64,000 bases of DNA from Tolypeutes matacus. Taxonomy: Eukaryota; Chordata; Mammalia; Cingulata; Chlamyphoridae. The notes beneath the pieces are model-generated. The model did no database searches and was not told the origin of the DNA. It was given only the letters and a program-made list of their open reading frames with translations. A program made the translations under genes and the position numbers. This document shows positions 33,537 to 46,315 of the stretch, in pieces. Every line of letters starts with the position of its first letter. Positions within the stretch are counted from its first letter, which is position 1. Location of the stretch: positions 1,380,186-1,444,185 of the forward strand of contig JAKSZT010054565.1 of assembly GCA_026826555.1 (NCBI GenBank). Reading direction: 5' to 3'.

Positions 33537-36500
33537 CCCACATTCTAGTCCTATCTTTTGGAGTGTTTTTTTAATCAAGACAAGATGCAGTATTCTGTCA
33601 GATACCCTTTCTGCATTAATTGAGAGGATCTTGCAATCTTCAATTTATTATTGTGGTATATTACACTAATTGATTTTCTTGTGTTGAACCACCCTTGCAT
33701 ACCTGGTATAAAACTGACTTGATTGTAGTGTATAATTCTTTTAATGTGCTTTTGGATTCAATTTGCAAGTATTTTGTTGAGGATTTGTGCATCTATATTC
33801 ATTAGAGAAATTGGTCTGTAATTTTCTTTTTTCATAGTTTTGGTATTAGGGTGATGTTGGCTTCATAGAATGAGTTTGGTAGTGTTCCTTCCTGTTCAGT
33901 TTTTTGGAAGAGCTTGATCAAGATTGATATTAGATTGTCTTTGAATAATTGGTAGAATTCATCTATGAAGCCATCTAGTCCTTCTAGTTTTTGATGACTG
34001 TTTCAATCTCTTTACTTGTGATTGGTTTGGTGAGGTCTTCTATTTATTCTAGGGTCATTGTAGGTGGCTCTTGTGTTTCTTGGAATTTGTCCATTTTGTG
34101 TACATCTTCTACTGCTTTTTTTTTTTTTTTTTGCATACAGTTGTTCATAGTATCCTCTTATGATCTCTCTTCTTTCTGTGGGGTCGGTGGTAATATCCCC
34201 CATCTCATTTCTGATTTTATTTATTTGCATTTTCTTTTTTTCTTTGTCAGTCTAGGTAAGGATTTGTCAATTTTGTTTATCTTCTCAAAGAACCAACTTT
34301 TGGTTTTGTTGATTCTCTCAATTGTGTTTTTATTCTCAATTTCATTTATTTCTGCTCTGATCTTTGTTATTTCTTTCCTTCTGCTTGCTTTGGGATTAGC
34401 TTGCTACTCATTTTCTAGTTCATCTGGGTGTACATTTAGGTCTTTGATTTTAGTTCTTTCATCTTTTTTAAAAATGGAAGTGTTTAAGGCTATAAATTTC
34501 CCTCTCAAGACTGCCTTTGCTGCATCCCATAAGTTTTGATATGCTGTGTTCTTGCTTTTGTTCATCTCAAGATATTTACTGATTTCCCTTGCAATTTCTT
34601 CTTTGACCCACTGATTGTTTAAGAGTGTGTTATTTAACTTCCATATTTTTGTGGGTTTTCCAGTTCTTCCCCTGTTATCAATTTCCAGCTTCATTCCATT
34701 ATGGTCAGAGAAGATGCTTTGTATAATTTCAATCTTTCTAAATTTATTGAGACTTGTGACCCAGCATGTGGTCTATCCTGGATAATAATCCAAATGCACT
34801 TGAAAAGAATATATATCCTGCTGTTTTGGGGTGCAATGTTCTATATATATGCCTGCTAGGTCTAGTTCATTTATCATATTATTCAAGTTCTCTGTTTCCT
34901 TATTGATCTTCTGTCTAGATATTCTTTGTATTATGAGAGTGGTATACTGAAGTCTCCAACTATTATTGTAGAGATGCCTATTTCTCCCTTCAGTGTTGCT
35001 AGTTTTTGCCTCATGTATTTTTGGGGCACTGTGTTTAGGTGCATAAAGTTTTATGATTGTTATTTCTTCTTGGTGGATTGCCCCTTTTTATTAATATATA
35101 GAGTCCTTTTTGTCTCATAACTTTTTTTTGTTTTAGGATGACTGGGGATTGAACCCAGGACCTCATACATGGGAAGCAGGTGCTCAAACACTGAGCTACA
35201 TCTGCTCCCCACTGAGAGGTTTGTTTGTTTGTTTGTTTGTTTGTTTTAGGAGGTACCAGGGATTGAACCTGGGACCTTGTACATGGGGAGCAGGAGCTCA
35301 AACGACTGAGCTATACCTGCTCCCCAAGTATATATTTTAAAATATTCTCTTTGTGGTTACTCTGGGGTTTAATTGTATGACCTACATCTATAATCTACTA
35401 ATTTGAAAAGATACCAACTTAGTTTCAATAGTATACATAGTCTCTGAATCTTCATTTCTCCACACTACTCCAAGTCATTCTCTCCTGTCTTTTCCTTTAA
35501 ACCTGCAGAACTCTCTTTAGTAATTCTTGTAAGGCAGGCCTTTTGTTGACAAACTTTTTCATTTTCTCTTTTTCTGTGAATATTTTAAACTCTCCCTCAT
35601 TTTTGAAGGACAGTTTTTTCTGATAAAGAATTTTTGGCCGGCAGTTTTTCTCTTTCAGTATCTTAAATATATCATATCACTGCCTTCTCTTCTCCATGGT
35701 ATCTGATGAGAAATTGGCACTTAGTCTTATTGAGGATCCCTTGCATGTGATGAATTGCTTTTCTCTTGCTTCTTTCAGAATTCTCTCTTTTTCTTTGGCA
35801 TTTGACACTGGTTAGTATGTGTCTCAGAGTAGGTATATTAGGATTGATTCTGTTTGGAATAGATTATTCCTCTTGGACATGCATATTTATGTCTTTCATA
35901 AGAGTTGAGAAATTTTCAGCCAATATTTCCTCAATATTCTTTCTGCTCCTTTTCCCTTCTCTTCTCCTGGGACACCCATAATGCATATGTTTGTGCACTT
36001 TGTGCTGTCACTCAAATCCCCGAGACCGCTCAATTTTTTCTATTCTTTTCTCTATCTACTTTTCTGATTGAATGATTTTGATTGACCTATCTTCTAGTTC
36101 ACTGATTCTTTCTTCTGCCTGTTCACATCTGCAATTATATGCCTCTAGTGTATTTTAATCTCTATTATTATGCCTTTCATCCCCATACTTTCTGTTTTGT
36201 TTCTTTTTATATTTTCAAATTCTTCTTTATGTTCAACCATTATCTTCTAAATATTCTGTATCTTTTTATGTATATTTTCCTTCATCTCTTTGAATTGATT
36301 TAGGATATTTATTTGAACATATTTGATTAGTTTTTCCAACTTCTCAGTCTCCTGTGAAATTTTGTTTTGTTTCCTTGGCTAGCCATATTATCCTGTTTCT
36401 TAGTATGGCCTGTAATTTTTTGCTGATGTCTAGGCATCTGATTATCTTGATGAATTAACTTTGAAGGTCAATTTCTCCCTCTTGTCTAGGTTTTTATTTT

Positions 36501-37440
36501 TGACTGGCTTAGTGTTAAGGCTCTTCTTTGATACTTGGTCTAATTTATTCTAGACCTTTGGAATAGCCCATTTTAAACTGTTCATATTTTCTCAGCTCTT
36601 CTTCATCTGATTCTTGCTCTGGATATGCAGTGCTAGTTTTAAGATTTCTCTTTTTGTGCAATTGTTTCACCCCCAGGAGAGAGCTTCTTCTGTTTCTTCC
36701 CTTGGAATCTTGATATGTTCTGTTTGGTTTTGCACAGACTTTTCTCCCCCACTCCTATAATTTTAAAAAATTCTCTTCCTTGCTCAGTGCCCCATTTCCC
36801 TTTCACTTTTCAGCTCTGGGACCTGTCCTATCTTACAGCAGTTCAATTTAACAACTCCTCCTTTTTTTTTTTTATCTGTGAGGCATTTCTGCCTCAAGTT
36901 TCTTCTCCATTATAATATCCCACTCTGGGGAGCTGGATGGGGTCAGTCATGAAAGGTAGGTCACTTCAGAAAAGTCCATTTTGCCTTTAGGTATCTACCT
37001 GACTGGAACTTGATTCAATAAGGGCACATTTCTTACCAGCCTTTCTATGGTGGTCTCTCTCTCTTTTGTCTTTTTTCACCCCTGGAGGCCCTTTTGTATG
37101 CAGCACTCTTCAGTGACTGTGCCTGGATGAGTGGAGTTCTAACTCTCTACTGTTGCTGCTTTAGAGTCTCAGTCTTGGTGGGAGGGACCCGGGCTGTGCT
37201 GCTTTTTTGTGACTTGCAAGCTGCATGGGACTGAATGAGGGGGAGGGGAATAGGAACCAACTGGCATCTGGGATGGAATTCTTCAACCTGAGATTTTTCT
37301 GTTTCTTTGAGTTAGCATTTGTGGAGTCCTTCTCTAGTCTTTACCATCCTCCAGATTCTAAGCAAGTAGGAGTTCTTCTTTTTTTCACTAGATCTCTGGG
37401 GAGGCTTTTTCAGAGGATGTCTTATGTCATATGTTGATGA
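33537..37440 (-). pseudogene. Old L1 ORF2 5' half, ORF1 and 5'UTR, antisense
   Basis: On the minus strand the order is 5'UTR (about 36,500-37,440), ORF1 (35,400-36,450), endonuclease (34,404-35,100) and RT (33,537-34,300). Recognisable pieces include [20 protein letters not shown] with [17 protein letters not shown] (34,404-34,694). It is frameshifted throughout and interrupted by two SINEs at 35,109-35,326. It could be the 5' part of the L1 at 23,985-25,350, with ~0.8 kb lost. Confidence 0.7.
35109..35326 (-). mobile_element. Two adjacent DAS SINE monomers (dimer or double insertion)
   Basis: Heads lie at 35,135-35,209 and 35,252-35,326 on the minus strand, each beginning ggggagcagatg or ggggagcaggta. 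They are separated by a (TTTG)n/A-rich tail (35,217-35,248). Dimeric DAS-SINEs are known, but two separate insertions are also possible. I found no outer target duplication. Confidence 0.8.
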
Positions 37441-38699
37441 TGTCACTCCCAATTTATTCTTTTGTGTGCTTTTCTTCTGCTGTTTAATGGAATATTCATA
37501 GGAAGTCTAATTCATTATTATGAACCAGAAGTTCCTTTTGGGCATTTATATTATTTTTATTTCTCTTATAATTTGAACTCAGAAATTAATTGTTTTGATA
37601 TTTATATATATGTTTGCCACTTAGATAGTGTATCCATGAATAAGAATTTTATTAGTATTGTGAATGTTACATTAACAGTATTGATAGAAAATATCAGTAT
37701 TTCTGTTGTTACTCCACTTGAGTTTTTGTGGTACACTTTGAATGCTTTCTTGTAAATAACTACAAATCTTATATACTGCCAAACATATCTTGTTAATGGT
37801 GGCTTGCAGTTTTCAATTCAAACCAATGCTAGAAATACATTTTATGTAAAAACCAGGACACATGCATATAAATGTAAATGCATACATAAAGGAATGAAAG
37901 AAGTTTTATATAACAATAACTGTCCTTACTACATATAATAAAATCTGATATTTTCTATTGTAACCTGTTCTGTTTTGCTAAAAAATGCTATTTGAGACCC
38001 TTTACACTGATTTTATGATGTATTTCCAGGGCTACTACCTGAAGTTCAAAAAACACTGTGTTAGATGGTGACGTTGTAATGGGAAACAAGCATTATAAAT
38101 AAACATGGTTTTAAAATAGTGGTGTTAGTTGGATGGTGGTAAACAAGTTCTAAAGCTACCAATGGTTTAACAACTGGTTCACAAAAGTCCTGGCTGTCGT
38201 GAGTCCATAGAAGCTGGCTCTCGGCTCACCAGTGGGCTAAAAGCTTTAGTTCTGATATCAGAAAGATTTTCCTGAAAATCTGAGGAATGTCCATAGGACA
38301 TATAATATGATTTGTACAATAAAGGATGTAGCTTAAAAGCTTAAAAGAGTTGAAATGAAATGTGTTAGCATACATAAAATCATTTATTAGGTCAACTTGA
38401 ATCCTTCAGAATTCAGCATTCACTATGTTCACACACAGCTGTCTGTTAATATAGCAGCTTCCTAAGAGAATCTTTTCCTGCTTTATCTTGACAATTGAGG
38501 CATACTGATTTGTTAGAAATGACAAAGTACTCTTTGTGCAAAGATGATTCTTAGATACTTATTTTAATTAAGAAAAACTGCTACCAGTTAAGTTTTTGTG
38601 ATATTTTTTGTTTTTATTAAATGAATGTCACCTTTGTTTTTACTTCTGTAATTTTGCTACCAGAAAATTAAAAATCATATACATTGTCATATTATATTT
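37441..38699. other. Apparently unique, A/T-rich DNA
   Basis: No gene is visible. The open frame 37,462-37,755 is short, has no family motif and lies in low-complexity A/T DNA. A hAT-like piece near 38,030-38,240 is possible but I could not secure it. Confidence 0.35.
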
Positions 38700-39520
38700 C
38701 TATTGGACAACTACAGGTGTAAAAATGCATTTTAGAGAAAAGTAAAGTGATCTCAGATAAAAATCTGAGATAGAAGAAGAAATGAAGTGCAAAGAAAATG
38801 TGTGTAAATTTGGACAAACGTGACTATAAAACAATAATGAAGTCTTGTGGGATTAGAAAGAGAAACAATATAAATGTAAAATATATGGCAACAGTAGCCT
38901 ATAAGTCTGGGGAAGGGATGATTAAGGTTAAAGTGATCTGAAATCCTTGTGTTGTTTCAAAGGTGGGTAAGGATATGGACTTAGTAAATGTCATAAGTTA
39001 ATGATGCATATTAAAATTGCTAGGGTAAACTCTAAAAGAGTATGGAATATATAATTGTCTAACTGGTAGAAGAAAATAATGAAATGAGAAGATAAACAAT
39101 AATCCTAAAAAATTCAAGAAAGGAGATAAAAAACAACAGACAGAACAGATAACGCAAAATAAAATGATAGACGTAAATGAACTATAAATAAAACAACAAT
39201 AAGTGTAACAGAGCAATGTTTCAATTAAAAGATAAAGATTGTCGAAATGGATTTGTAAAATATTTTTAAAAAGTAGTCATTTACAAGAGGCACATCTAAA
39301 TTCTAAGTCTACAGAAAGGTTGAAAATAAAAGGATGATCAAGGCTATATAAGAAAAAAAATTAAAAAAATAAAAAAACAGAAAGAGCAAAACAAAACAAG
39401 AAAAGGATATATAAGGAAAATACTGAAAGAAAGATTAATTGCAGAGAAAATAGGCTTTAAAGGAAAAAATAAAATTACTAGAAATAATGCAGGTAATTGC
39501 ATAAATGCTCTTACATAGTA
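38700..39520 (+). pseudogene. Ancient L1M ORF1/ORF2 junction, sense
   Basis: It follows the inter-ORF spacer and the ORF2 start of old L1M elements. Remnant segments include gatagacgtaaatgaact, aattaaaagataaagattg and acaagaggcacatctaaatt, which match the P-I-K-R-x-R-L and LQETHL region of the endonuclease. It is highly diverged. Confidence 0.55.
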
Positions 39521-40295
39521 TGTATCATATTATAACTTTCATTTTTCCATTCAGTTATGTTTTTGAGATTTATCTGGTTCGAGTGTGTTTTATTTGGGAA
39601 CCAAGCATTCTTTGCTGGATGCTGGGCAGCCTCCCTTCCAGGAATTTATGGATGGTGGGATGAATAGGGACGAAGGGATACGAAATAACATTTATTATTC
39701 ACATAGTCAAAAGTAAAAGACTTTCCCCAAGAAGATGGGCTCAGGTTTGGTCTGGAGTACAAATGAACTCTAGGGAGTGGTTGCTCTGATTTTTGATGAT
39801 GGTTAGGCAGTGGGGCTGAGGTGAGAATTTCTGCCTGAGTTTGCATTGTTTGAACCAGCACTAAGGGAGGGAGTGCCCAGGCTTTCTTAAAGGCTTTTCC
39901 AGATGGGAGACAAAAGGGAAAGAGAGAGTGGTGCGGCATGAAAACTGTCAGGAGTCAAACATCAAAAATGGAGTCAGACTTTTTATGGTAGTATGCATAG
40001 ATCTAATCTACTTATTTTAACTAGTTTATAGGGTTTTACCATGTGAAAAAAACCCCACAACTTATTTAGTAATTTCTCTACTGAAACACAGTTAGGTGTT
40101 TTATATTTTTTCCCACTATTAGAAACAGTTCTGCAATGAACACCTTTGTTCAGAATCTTTGTACAAGTTTTTCTTGAGAAGATGCTGGGATGCAGAATTC
40201 TTGGTCAGCAGTTTACTGGGCATTGCTAGCTTGTTCTCCAATGTAATTGCAACTTTTTATTCCCATGTCTTGAAACAGTGTAGAGTTTGCACTTT
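39521..40295 (-). repeat. Ancient L1 ORF2 C-terminal fragments with an unassigned insert
   Basis: The parts 39,521-39,585 and 39,995-40,295 resemble the complement of the L1ME-type ORF2 C-terminus (for example gttctgcaatgaacacc and tgggatgcagaattcttggt). The sequence 39,586-39,994 between them is foreign but unidentified and could be an LTR or other old element. Confidence 0.4.
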
Positions 40296-40299
40296 GTTT

Positions 40300-41000
40300 C
40301 AAGGGTAGTGGGTGACTATTGGTGGGCTTGAATGGGAGGATGATAAAGTGGGGACTTGAGGGGGGGTGAGTGGCATGGGGGCATTTGTGAGACCATTATT
40401 AATCCTGGTGAGAGACAATAGTACATTGGATGGGGGTGGGTATTGGTGGAGATGGTGATAAATGGTGGGATATATTTTGAGGATAGTGTTCACAGAACTT
40501 GTTGATGGATTGGCTATAAACAGTGACAAAATCACTCTTAGTTTTTAGTTTCATCAGAGAAATGAGGAAGACTGGGCAACAAGTAGGTTGTGGGGTAGGG
40601 ATCAAGAGTTGTTTTGGCTGTATTAAGTTTGAAATACCCATTAGTCATGTATGTAGAAATATGGAATCAGTAGTTTGCTAGGCATGCTGGGTACTCAGGG
40701 AAGCGACAGAGTCATCAGCATATAGGTGACAGTTGAAGCCACAGGCCTGGATGAGACTGTGTAGGTTTATAGATAGAGGCCAGATGAGTCCTTCAGACTG
40801 AGCCCTGGGGAAGTCCAGCAGTTCGAGGGTGGGAAGGGGAAGAAGATCCAGCAAGGAAAACTCAGAGGTAGAGGTCAGTGAACATGGAAATAAAATCAGG
40901 GGGAGTGGTGACCCAGGAGCCATACGAAAACAATATTTTAAGAAGAAGGGAATGATGAATGTGTCAAATGCTGCCGATAGATTAAGAGGATCTCTGAGAA
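40300..41000 (-). pseudogene. L2 LINE reverse-transcriptase fragment
   Basis: The minus-strand frame 40,678-40,923 ends HLYADDSVASLS. This contains the intact catalytic Y-A-D-D box of the CR1/L2 clade, preceded by eroded P-L-N-x-G-x-x-Q-G and L-S-I-x-x-H-S-L blocks. Upstream, the complement of 40,960-41,000 keeps an A-A-F-D-like segment. It carries frameshifts and a degraded 3' part (40,300-40,670). Confidence 0.65.
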
Positions 41001-41790
41001 TAGACCCAAATCATCTGAACCATTTGGTTACTTCTTATCTTTGAGTTTTCTTATATTTTGACACCTTAATTGTAGTCCTCAGTGTTTGTTAAGTCTTAAA
41101 GGAAAAAAATGAAAACCCACCGCACACCCCCCATCCCATTCTAAATATATCATTAGTCCTAGAATGAAAAAGATCAAAGAATTAAAAAGTGCTGGAGGCC
41201 TTGTATCTGTTGATAACCATTTAACCTACCCAATAGTGGCGTCCTAGTGTCAAGCAGCTGTGTATATTTTTTAAAGCGCCCATCTGAATGCTCTAGAGGG
41301 CTTTTTATATCATGAGTTAGAACTGCCTGGCAGGTCTGATTGGCCCAATTCCACAAAGAGGGTTCCAATAGGTTTTAGAGCCTTCTGTCTCATTTCTTTG
41401 TGCATTTGTTATTAGCTCAATAAATAATAAATAGAGGAATTACCCAGTCACTGTTTTGCTTTTTTATCAAGCAGAATTCATTCTTGATTTAATAAGTTGC
41501 CATATTTGTATTATTGAACATGTGCTATAATATACCTATAATTCAAATAAAACTATTTTTATTATAGAATTTGTTTCTTTACCCAAACATATTTTCTGGA
41601 ACTATAATTTTTGCCAAGATGTTTGTTCATTTATTGCTTTTCTCATTCCATTCTTCAGATGCCTTCTAGTAAAATGTTTGCTTTCTTCCTGAATTATTGC
41701 ATTTAAAAATTAATATATATTTTTTCTGATCACAAAAGTAATAAATGATTTCCTATAAAGATTCCAAAACTTCCTTTCCTTACAAGTCAT
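41001..41790. other. No recognised feature
   Basis: I see only A/T-rich, apparently unique DNA. Confidence 0.35.
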
Positions 41791-41794
41791 GTTC

Positions 41795-42830
41795 CATATA
41801 TATTTTTTCTTTATTTATTAGAGAAGTTGATAGTTTACAGAAAAATTCTGAAAGTACAGTTACTATATATTCCTCCTCACACAGTTTTCTATTATTAACA
41901 CTTTGTGTTAGTCTGGAAATTTTGTTACAATTGATAAACCAATATTATTATAATTATACTATTAATTGTAGTCCATTGTTTACATCAAAGTTTACTGGGT
42001 TGCACAGTTCTATGGTTTAAAATTTTTTTATTTTGGCAACATTTGTACAGCCTAAAATTTCCTATTTTAACCACTTTCAAGTATATAATTCAATGATGCT
42101 AATTACATTGCCATCGTTATGCTACCATCACCACCATCCATTACCAAAACTTTTCCTGATTTATGATTTTGCATATTCTAATCATTTCATACCAGTGAGA
42201 TCATACAATATTTGTCCTTTTGTGTCTGGCTTATTTCATTTAATATGATGTCTTTAAGGATCACCCACGTTGTCATGTGTATCAAAACTTCACTGCTTTA
42301 GATAGGATGAATAATATTCCATCGTATGTATACACCACATTTTGTTTATCCATTGCTTAACCACACTTGGGTTGCTTCCATCTTTTGGCAATTGTGAATA
42401 ATGCTGCTATGAACATTGGTGTGCAAATATTTGTTTGAGTCTTTGCTTTCAATTCTTTTGGTATATACCTAGAAGTAGGATTGCCAGATCGTATGGTTAA
42501 TTCTATACGTACCTTTCTGAGGAACTGCCAAAATGTTTTCCACAGTGGCTGTACCATTTTACATTTCCACCAGCAGTGAACGAATGTTCCTATTTCTCCA
42601 CATCCTCTCCAACACATATTTCAGTTTTTATTATTTTAATAGTAGCCATCCTAGTGGGTGTAAAATGATATCTCATTGTGGTTTTTACTTGCATTTCCCT
42701 AACAGCTAATGATGTTGAGCATCTTTTCATGTGCTTATTTGCCATTTATATCTCTTTGGAGATATATCGATTCAAGTCTTTTGCCAATTTTTAAATTGGG
42801 TGGTTTGTCTTTTTGTTGTTGAGTTCATTC
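41795..42830 (-). pseudogene. Old L1 3' end, antisense
   Basis: On the minus strand a 3'UTR (41,795-42,170) follows the ORF2 C-terminus. The frame 42,357-42,617 reads MCWRGCGEIGTFVHCWWKC, which is the L1 C-terminal Cys motif, then K-M-V-Q-P-L-W-K-T and an R-Y-I-P-K-E-L-K-A segment. It is 5'-truncated at about 42,830. Confidence 0.8.
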
Positions 42831-43053
42831 TCTTTTACCAGCCCTTCCTCCCTCTCTCCCTCCCTCTATCCCTTTCTCTCTTTCTTTTCTTTCTTCTGTC
42901 CTGTCTTGTCCTGTCCTGGCTTGGCTTAGTGTTGTCTTTAGAACAACTACCTTAATTTTTAGGAAATGTTATGTTGAGCCATATGAAATGGCTAATATTT
43001 GAGCATTTTTGACCAATAGAATTAGCAATATCAGATGATTCGGCCTAATACTT

Positions 43054-43147
43054 TTTTTTTTTTTTTGATGTACCAGGGCCAGGGATTGAACCCCAGACTT
43101 TGAATATAGGAAGCCAGTGCTCAGCCACTGAGCCACATCAGCTCCCC
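43054..43147 (-). mobile_element. DAS SINE monomer
   Basis: The tRNA-like head (ggggagctgatgtggctcag on the minus strand) and a poly(A) tail (T run 43,052-43,066) are clear. Another SINE lies immediately downstream at 43,165. Confidence 0.85.
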
Positions 43148-43164
43148 TGAGTTGTTTTTTTTTC

Positions 43165-43281
43165 ATTTGTTTGCGTTTTTTGTTTGTTTGTTTGTTTGTT
43201 TGTTTAGGAGGCACCAGGGACCAAACCTAGGATCTCCCATATGGGAAGCAGGTTCTCAACCTCTTGAGCACATTTGCTCCC
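43165..43281 (-). mobile_element. DAS SINE monomer
   Basis: The head at 43,208-43,281 (minus strand, starting ggggagcaaatgtg) is followed by a (TTTG)n-type tail at 43,180-43,205. Together with the neighbour at 43,054 this looks like a dimer or close double insertion. Confidence 0.85.
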
Positions 43282-43834
43282 CTTGGCCAAATATTTTTGT
43301 TTGCTTTATAATTTCTCTAAACTTATTCATTTAGCTTTTCAATTAAATTTCTTGCTTTTAGTTATAATGGATTAATGTAACAAGACCTTGGATAGTTTTG
43401 CCAAAAACCTGATCCCATATACTCTCTTTTCTCAAAGAATTGCTGGGCTTACTCACTCCTTTTTCAGCTTTTCAGAATTGTAGCCCACATGTTATACATT
43501 TTTAGACTTTCTTTCATTAGGCTTAAATTGTTAAAAACCTGCACAAAAATAAAAAGGAAGCTTCACTTTTAGAAAAACATTTATTTGGATATAAATATCG
43601 AAAGTGCCTTAGCTTACAGCCTTGTGAATATTTGCAGGTTGTTTTCCATTTCAATAAAAGCCTCTGCCAACCGTAGCCTGGGTGATGCCACCTTGCCTAG
43701 TTACCCTTCCTGCTCCCTTCTCAGGCACCTTTTCCACTATCTGGAAAGATGTCTTGGCCACTCATTCCCTCCTCCCTTCTCCTCTGTCTCCTCTGCTGGC
43801 ATCCTACTTTGTTTTTTCTACTCTGGAGTTTAAT

Positions 43835-44305
43835 AAAAATGACAGCAATAAAAATGGCTTCCATTTATTGCGAATTGTGTACCAGACCCTGTGTTTTCTA
43901 CATGCATTTAGTCATTACATCTTCCCAATAACCTCATGGTTACAATAGGTGCTGTTATTATTTCCCATGACATAGGTGAGGCAGGACTGGCTATTTAGTT
44001 TGCAGGACCCAGTGCAAAATGAAAATTCAGGGCCACTTGTTCACACTTATTAGGAATTTCAAGATGTCGAGAGCTGAGCATTAAAGCAGGTACAAGGAGC
44101 ACTTAAGAATGGGACTTAGTGTGACTGCAAAGGTCATGTGCTTATGAAGCCAGTATGGAGGTGAAGGCTCTGAGACAGAGTTAGGTCAAGAAAATTGCTA
44201 GAGGTTTCACACTTAAGACATGATAAACTGGCATTAAATCTAGGTCTGCAGACTCCCAAGGCCAGCTTCTCTAACCACTCTGCTGCACTGTTTTAATCTC
44301 CAGAT
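43835..44305 (+). repeat. MIR SINE with an inserted repeat
   Basis: MIR core blocks lie at 43,835-43,982 and its 3' part at 44,156-44,305. The middle (43,983-44,155) contains gcaggacccagtgcaaaatg and similar blocks of an old eutherian DNA-transposon-type element that I cannot name safely. Confidence 0.6.
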
Positions 44306-44309
44306 TGCT

Positions 44310-44885
44310 TTTTTTTCTCTGGTCTTGCCTTACTCCATTTATGCAAGAGTCTCACTGAAACTTAAACCCAATCACTTCACTCTCCTGTGGAAAGCTCTTC
44401 TGTTCTGCTGCCTTGGAATAAAGTCTAAGCTCCTTAGATAGAGCCTAAGACCTTTTAGGATCTGGCCTCTGCCCACTTGGCCAATCCCCAGTCTCTCATC
44501 TTCTCCCACATGTACTTATATGCTTGGGCCTTCCTGACCTGCTAGCAGATCTGCAGCATGCCATGCTTTTCCGTGCTTTCTTGATTTTTCATCTGCTAGT
44601 CTCTTCTCCTGGCCATCCCCCCAACCCCAAATGCCTAGTAATTTCATATGCATTCTTCAATGTCCAGTGTATTCTTTCTCTTCAAAGTTTCCTTTAAATC
44701 ACTCTAGCAGAACTGATGCCTTCCTTCTTTGTGCTATTGGTATCTTTAAGTCATGTCTGTTTAGGTGCTTATTGCACTATGTGGCAGTCATTGTTCTATA
44801 TGTCTGTCTTTCCTACTAAACTGAGCTCTTCATGGGGAGGAACGTCATCTTATTTAAATTTGTGTCCAGGGTTTGACATAGGTTA
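44310..44885 (+). repeat. L2 LINE 3' end, sense
   Basis: It contains the L2 3' blocks: aaagctcttctgttctgc, aataaagtctaagctcctta, aggatctggcctctgccca, gcttattgcactatgtgg and gtttgacatagg. It is non-coding in practice. Confidence 0.75.
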
Positions 44886-45371
44886 GACGAATGCTACTTA
44901 TGTTGACTTAAAATCAGGACTGGACCAAGTAGGAACATAATGAGTCTTTAAAGAGGACTGGGGAGAATTGAAGCATTGGCTGTTGGTGACAGATCTAAAG
45001 CTTGTCTTGAATAGTTGCGTGTTTGTGCCTACCTGGGACCAAAGAACAGGGACGTCCAGGTCTTTTGGTGGTTTGAGGTCATACCAGATCATGGCACATG
45101 AGCCCTCAGGACCTGGATGGTACCTTGGAGAGACTGTTGGAAACCATCATCTCTTGAGGCCAACATGGGGGAGGAGAACATATTAGTTGCTTAAATGTGG
45201 AAGGAAATTATTTTCCTTGTTTTTTACCCCCTGCCTTAGGCAATTAGTTAAGTACTTCAAAGAGAATTTCAATTTTATGCAGTGGTTTCTATTAAAGCCA
45301 AAATAGAAAATATAAAAGCAGAACATTTGCTAAATAAACTTGATTAATTAGTAGTCTAACCAGTGTTTTTA

Positions 45372-45800
45372 AGATTTTTTTTTTTTTTTTTAATTTAATA
45401 AGTAAATGATTTTCAGCTTCCTCTTCTGCTGAGACAACCATATATGTAAGCTCTGGTGACTTGACCATCACTGCAAGCCTTACAGCATAGTGTCTGCTGG
45501 TGGAGGGAAGGTAATGTAATTTCTCTTTTGAAGAATCTTTTATATAGGTTCTTGTGAGATTATTATCCCAGGGTATTCCTTCCCGTTCCACCAGCTTCTT
45601 TTACTGAAAAGCATTCTCTTGAAAAGGTGTCTATTCCCAAAATAGATCATAACTATGTTTAACTTCTTTGAAGATTTGTCCTACTCTGTTTCCTGAAATG
45701 CTATGTGGACTTTTGTCTTTCTCCCTTTACCATGCAGTCACAGGGCCCATTTTCCAGGATCCTTGACTTTGCAGTATGTTTGGCATATTTGGAATCATGC
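45372..45800 (-). pseudogene. Possible processed pseudogene fragment
   Basis: The minus strand holds an open frame, without an ATG start, that encodes P-W-D-N-N-L-T-R-T-Y-I-K-D and ends V-V-S-A-E-E-E-A-E-N-H. It then runs into a poly(A) tract (T run 45,374-45,391). An open frame followed by an A tail suggests a 5'-truncated retrocopy of an mRNA. I cannot name the parent gene. The 5' side has stop codons in all frames. It could equally be an unknown repeat. Confidence 0.3.
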
Positions 45801-45887
45801 CCTGAAAAAACGAGAGTGGTGATCATTAGTGGTTCTTACATCCTCCTTGAAAGAGGTTTTGGCTTGAGTTCAGTGGTCTTCTCTTTG

Positions 45888-46314
45888 TTTTTTTTTTTTT
45901 TTTTTTTTTTTTTTNNNNNNNNNNNNNNNNNNNNNNNNNNNNNNNNNNNNNNNNNNNNNNNNNNNNNNNNNNNNNNNNNNNNNNNNNNNNNNNNNNNNNN
46001 NNNNNNNNNNNNNNNNNNNNNNNNNNNNNNNNNNNNNNNNNNNNNNNNNNNNNNNNNNNNNNNNNNNNNNNNNNNNNNNNNNNNNNNNNNNNNNNNNNNN
46101 NNNNNNNNNNNNNNNNNNNNNNNNNNNNNNNNNNNNNNNNNNNNNNNNNNNNNNNNNNNNNNNNNNNNNNNNNNNNNNNNNNNNNNNNNNNNNNNNNNNN
46201 NNNNNNNNNNNNNNNNNNNNNNNNNNNNNNNNNNNNNNNNNNNNNNNNNNNNNNNNNNNNNNNNNNNNNNNNNNNNNNNNNNNNNNNNNNNNNNNNNNNN
46301 NNNNNNNNNNNNNN
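45888..46314. other. Poly(T) run and 400-N assembly gap
   Basis: T run 45,888-45,914 is followed by Ns (45,915-46,314). The homopolymer probably caused the break. The gap length may be nominal. Confidence 0.95.
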
Positions 46315-46315
46315 T

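Noticed and set aside
33991..34539. 182-residue plus-strand open frame, hydrophobic
   Set aside because: It is the complement of L1 ORF2. T-rich antisense of Lys/Glu/Asn-rich coding sequence always gives false membrane-like frames (also 28,854-29,150 and 30,711-31,217).
23985..37440. Single 13-kb L1-like provirus
   Set aside because: Order and age of parts differ; two 5' ends and several target sites show nested insertions.
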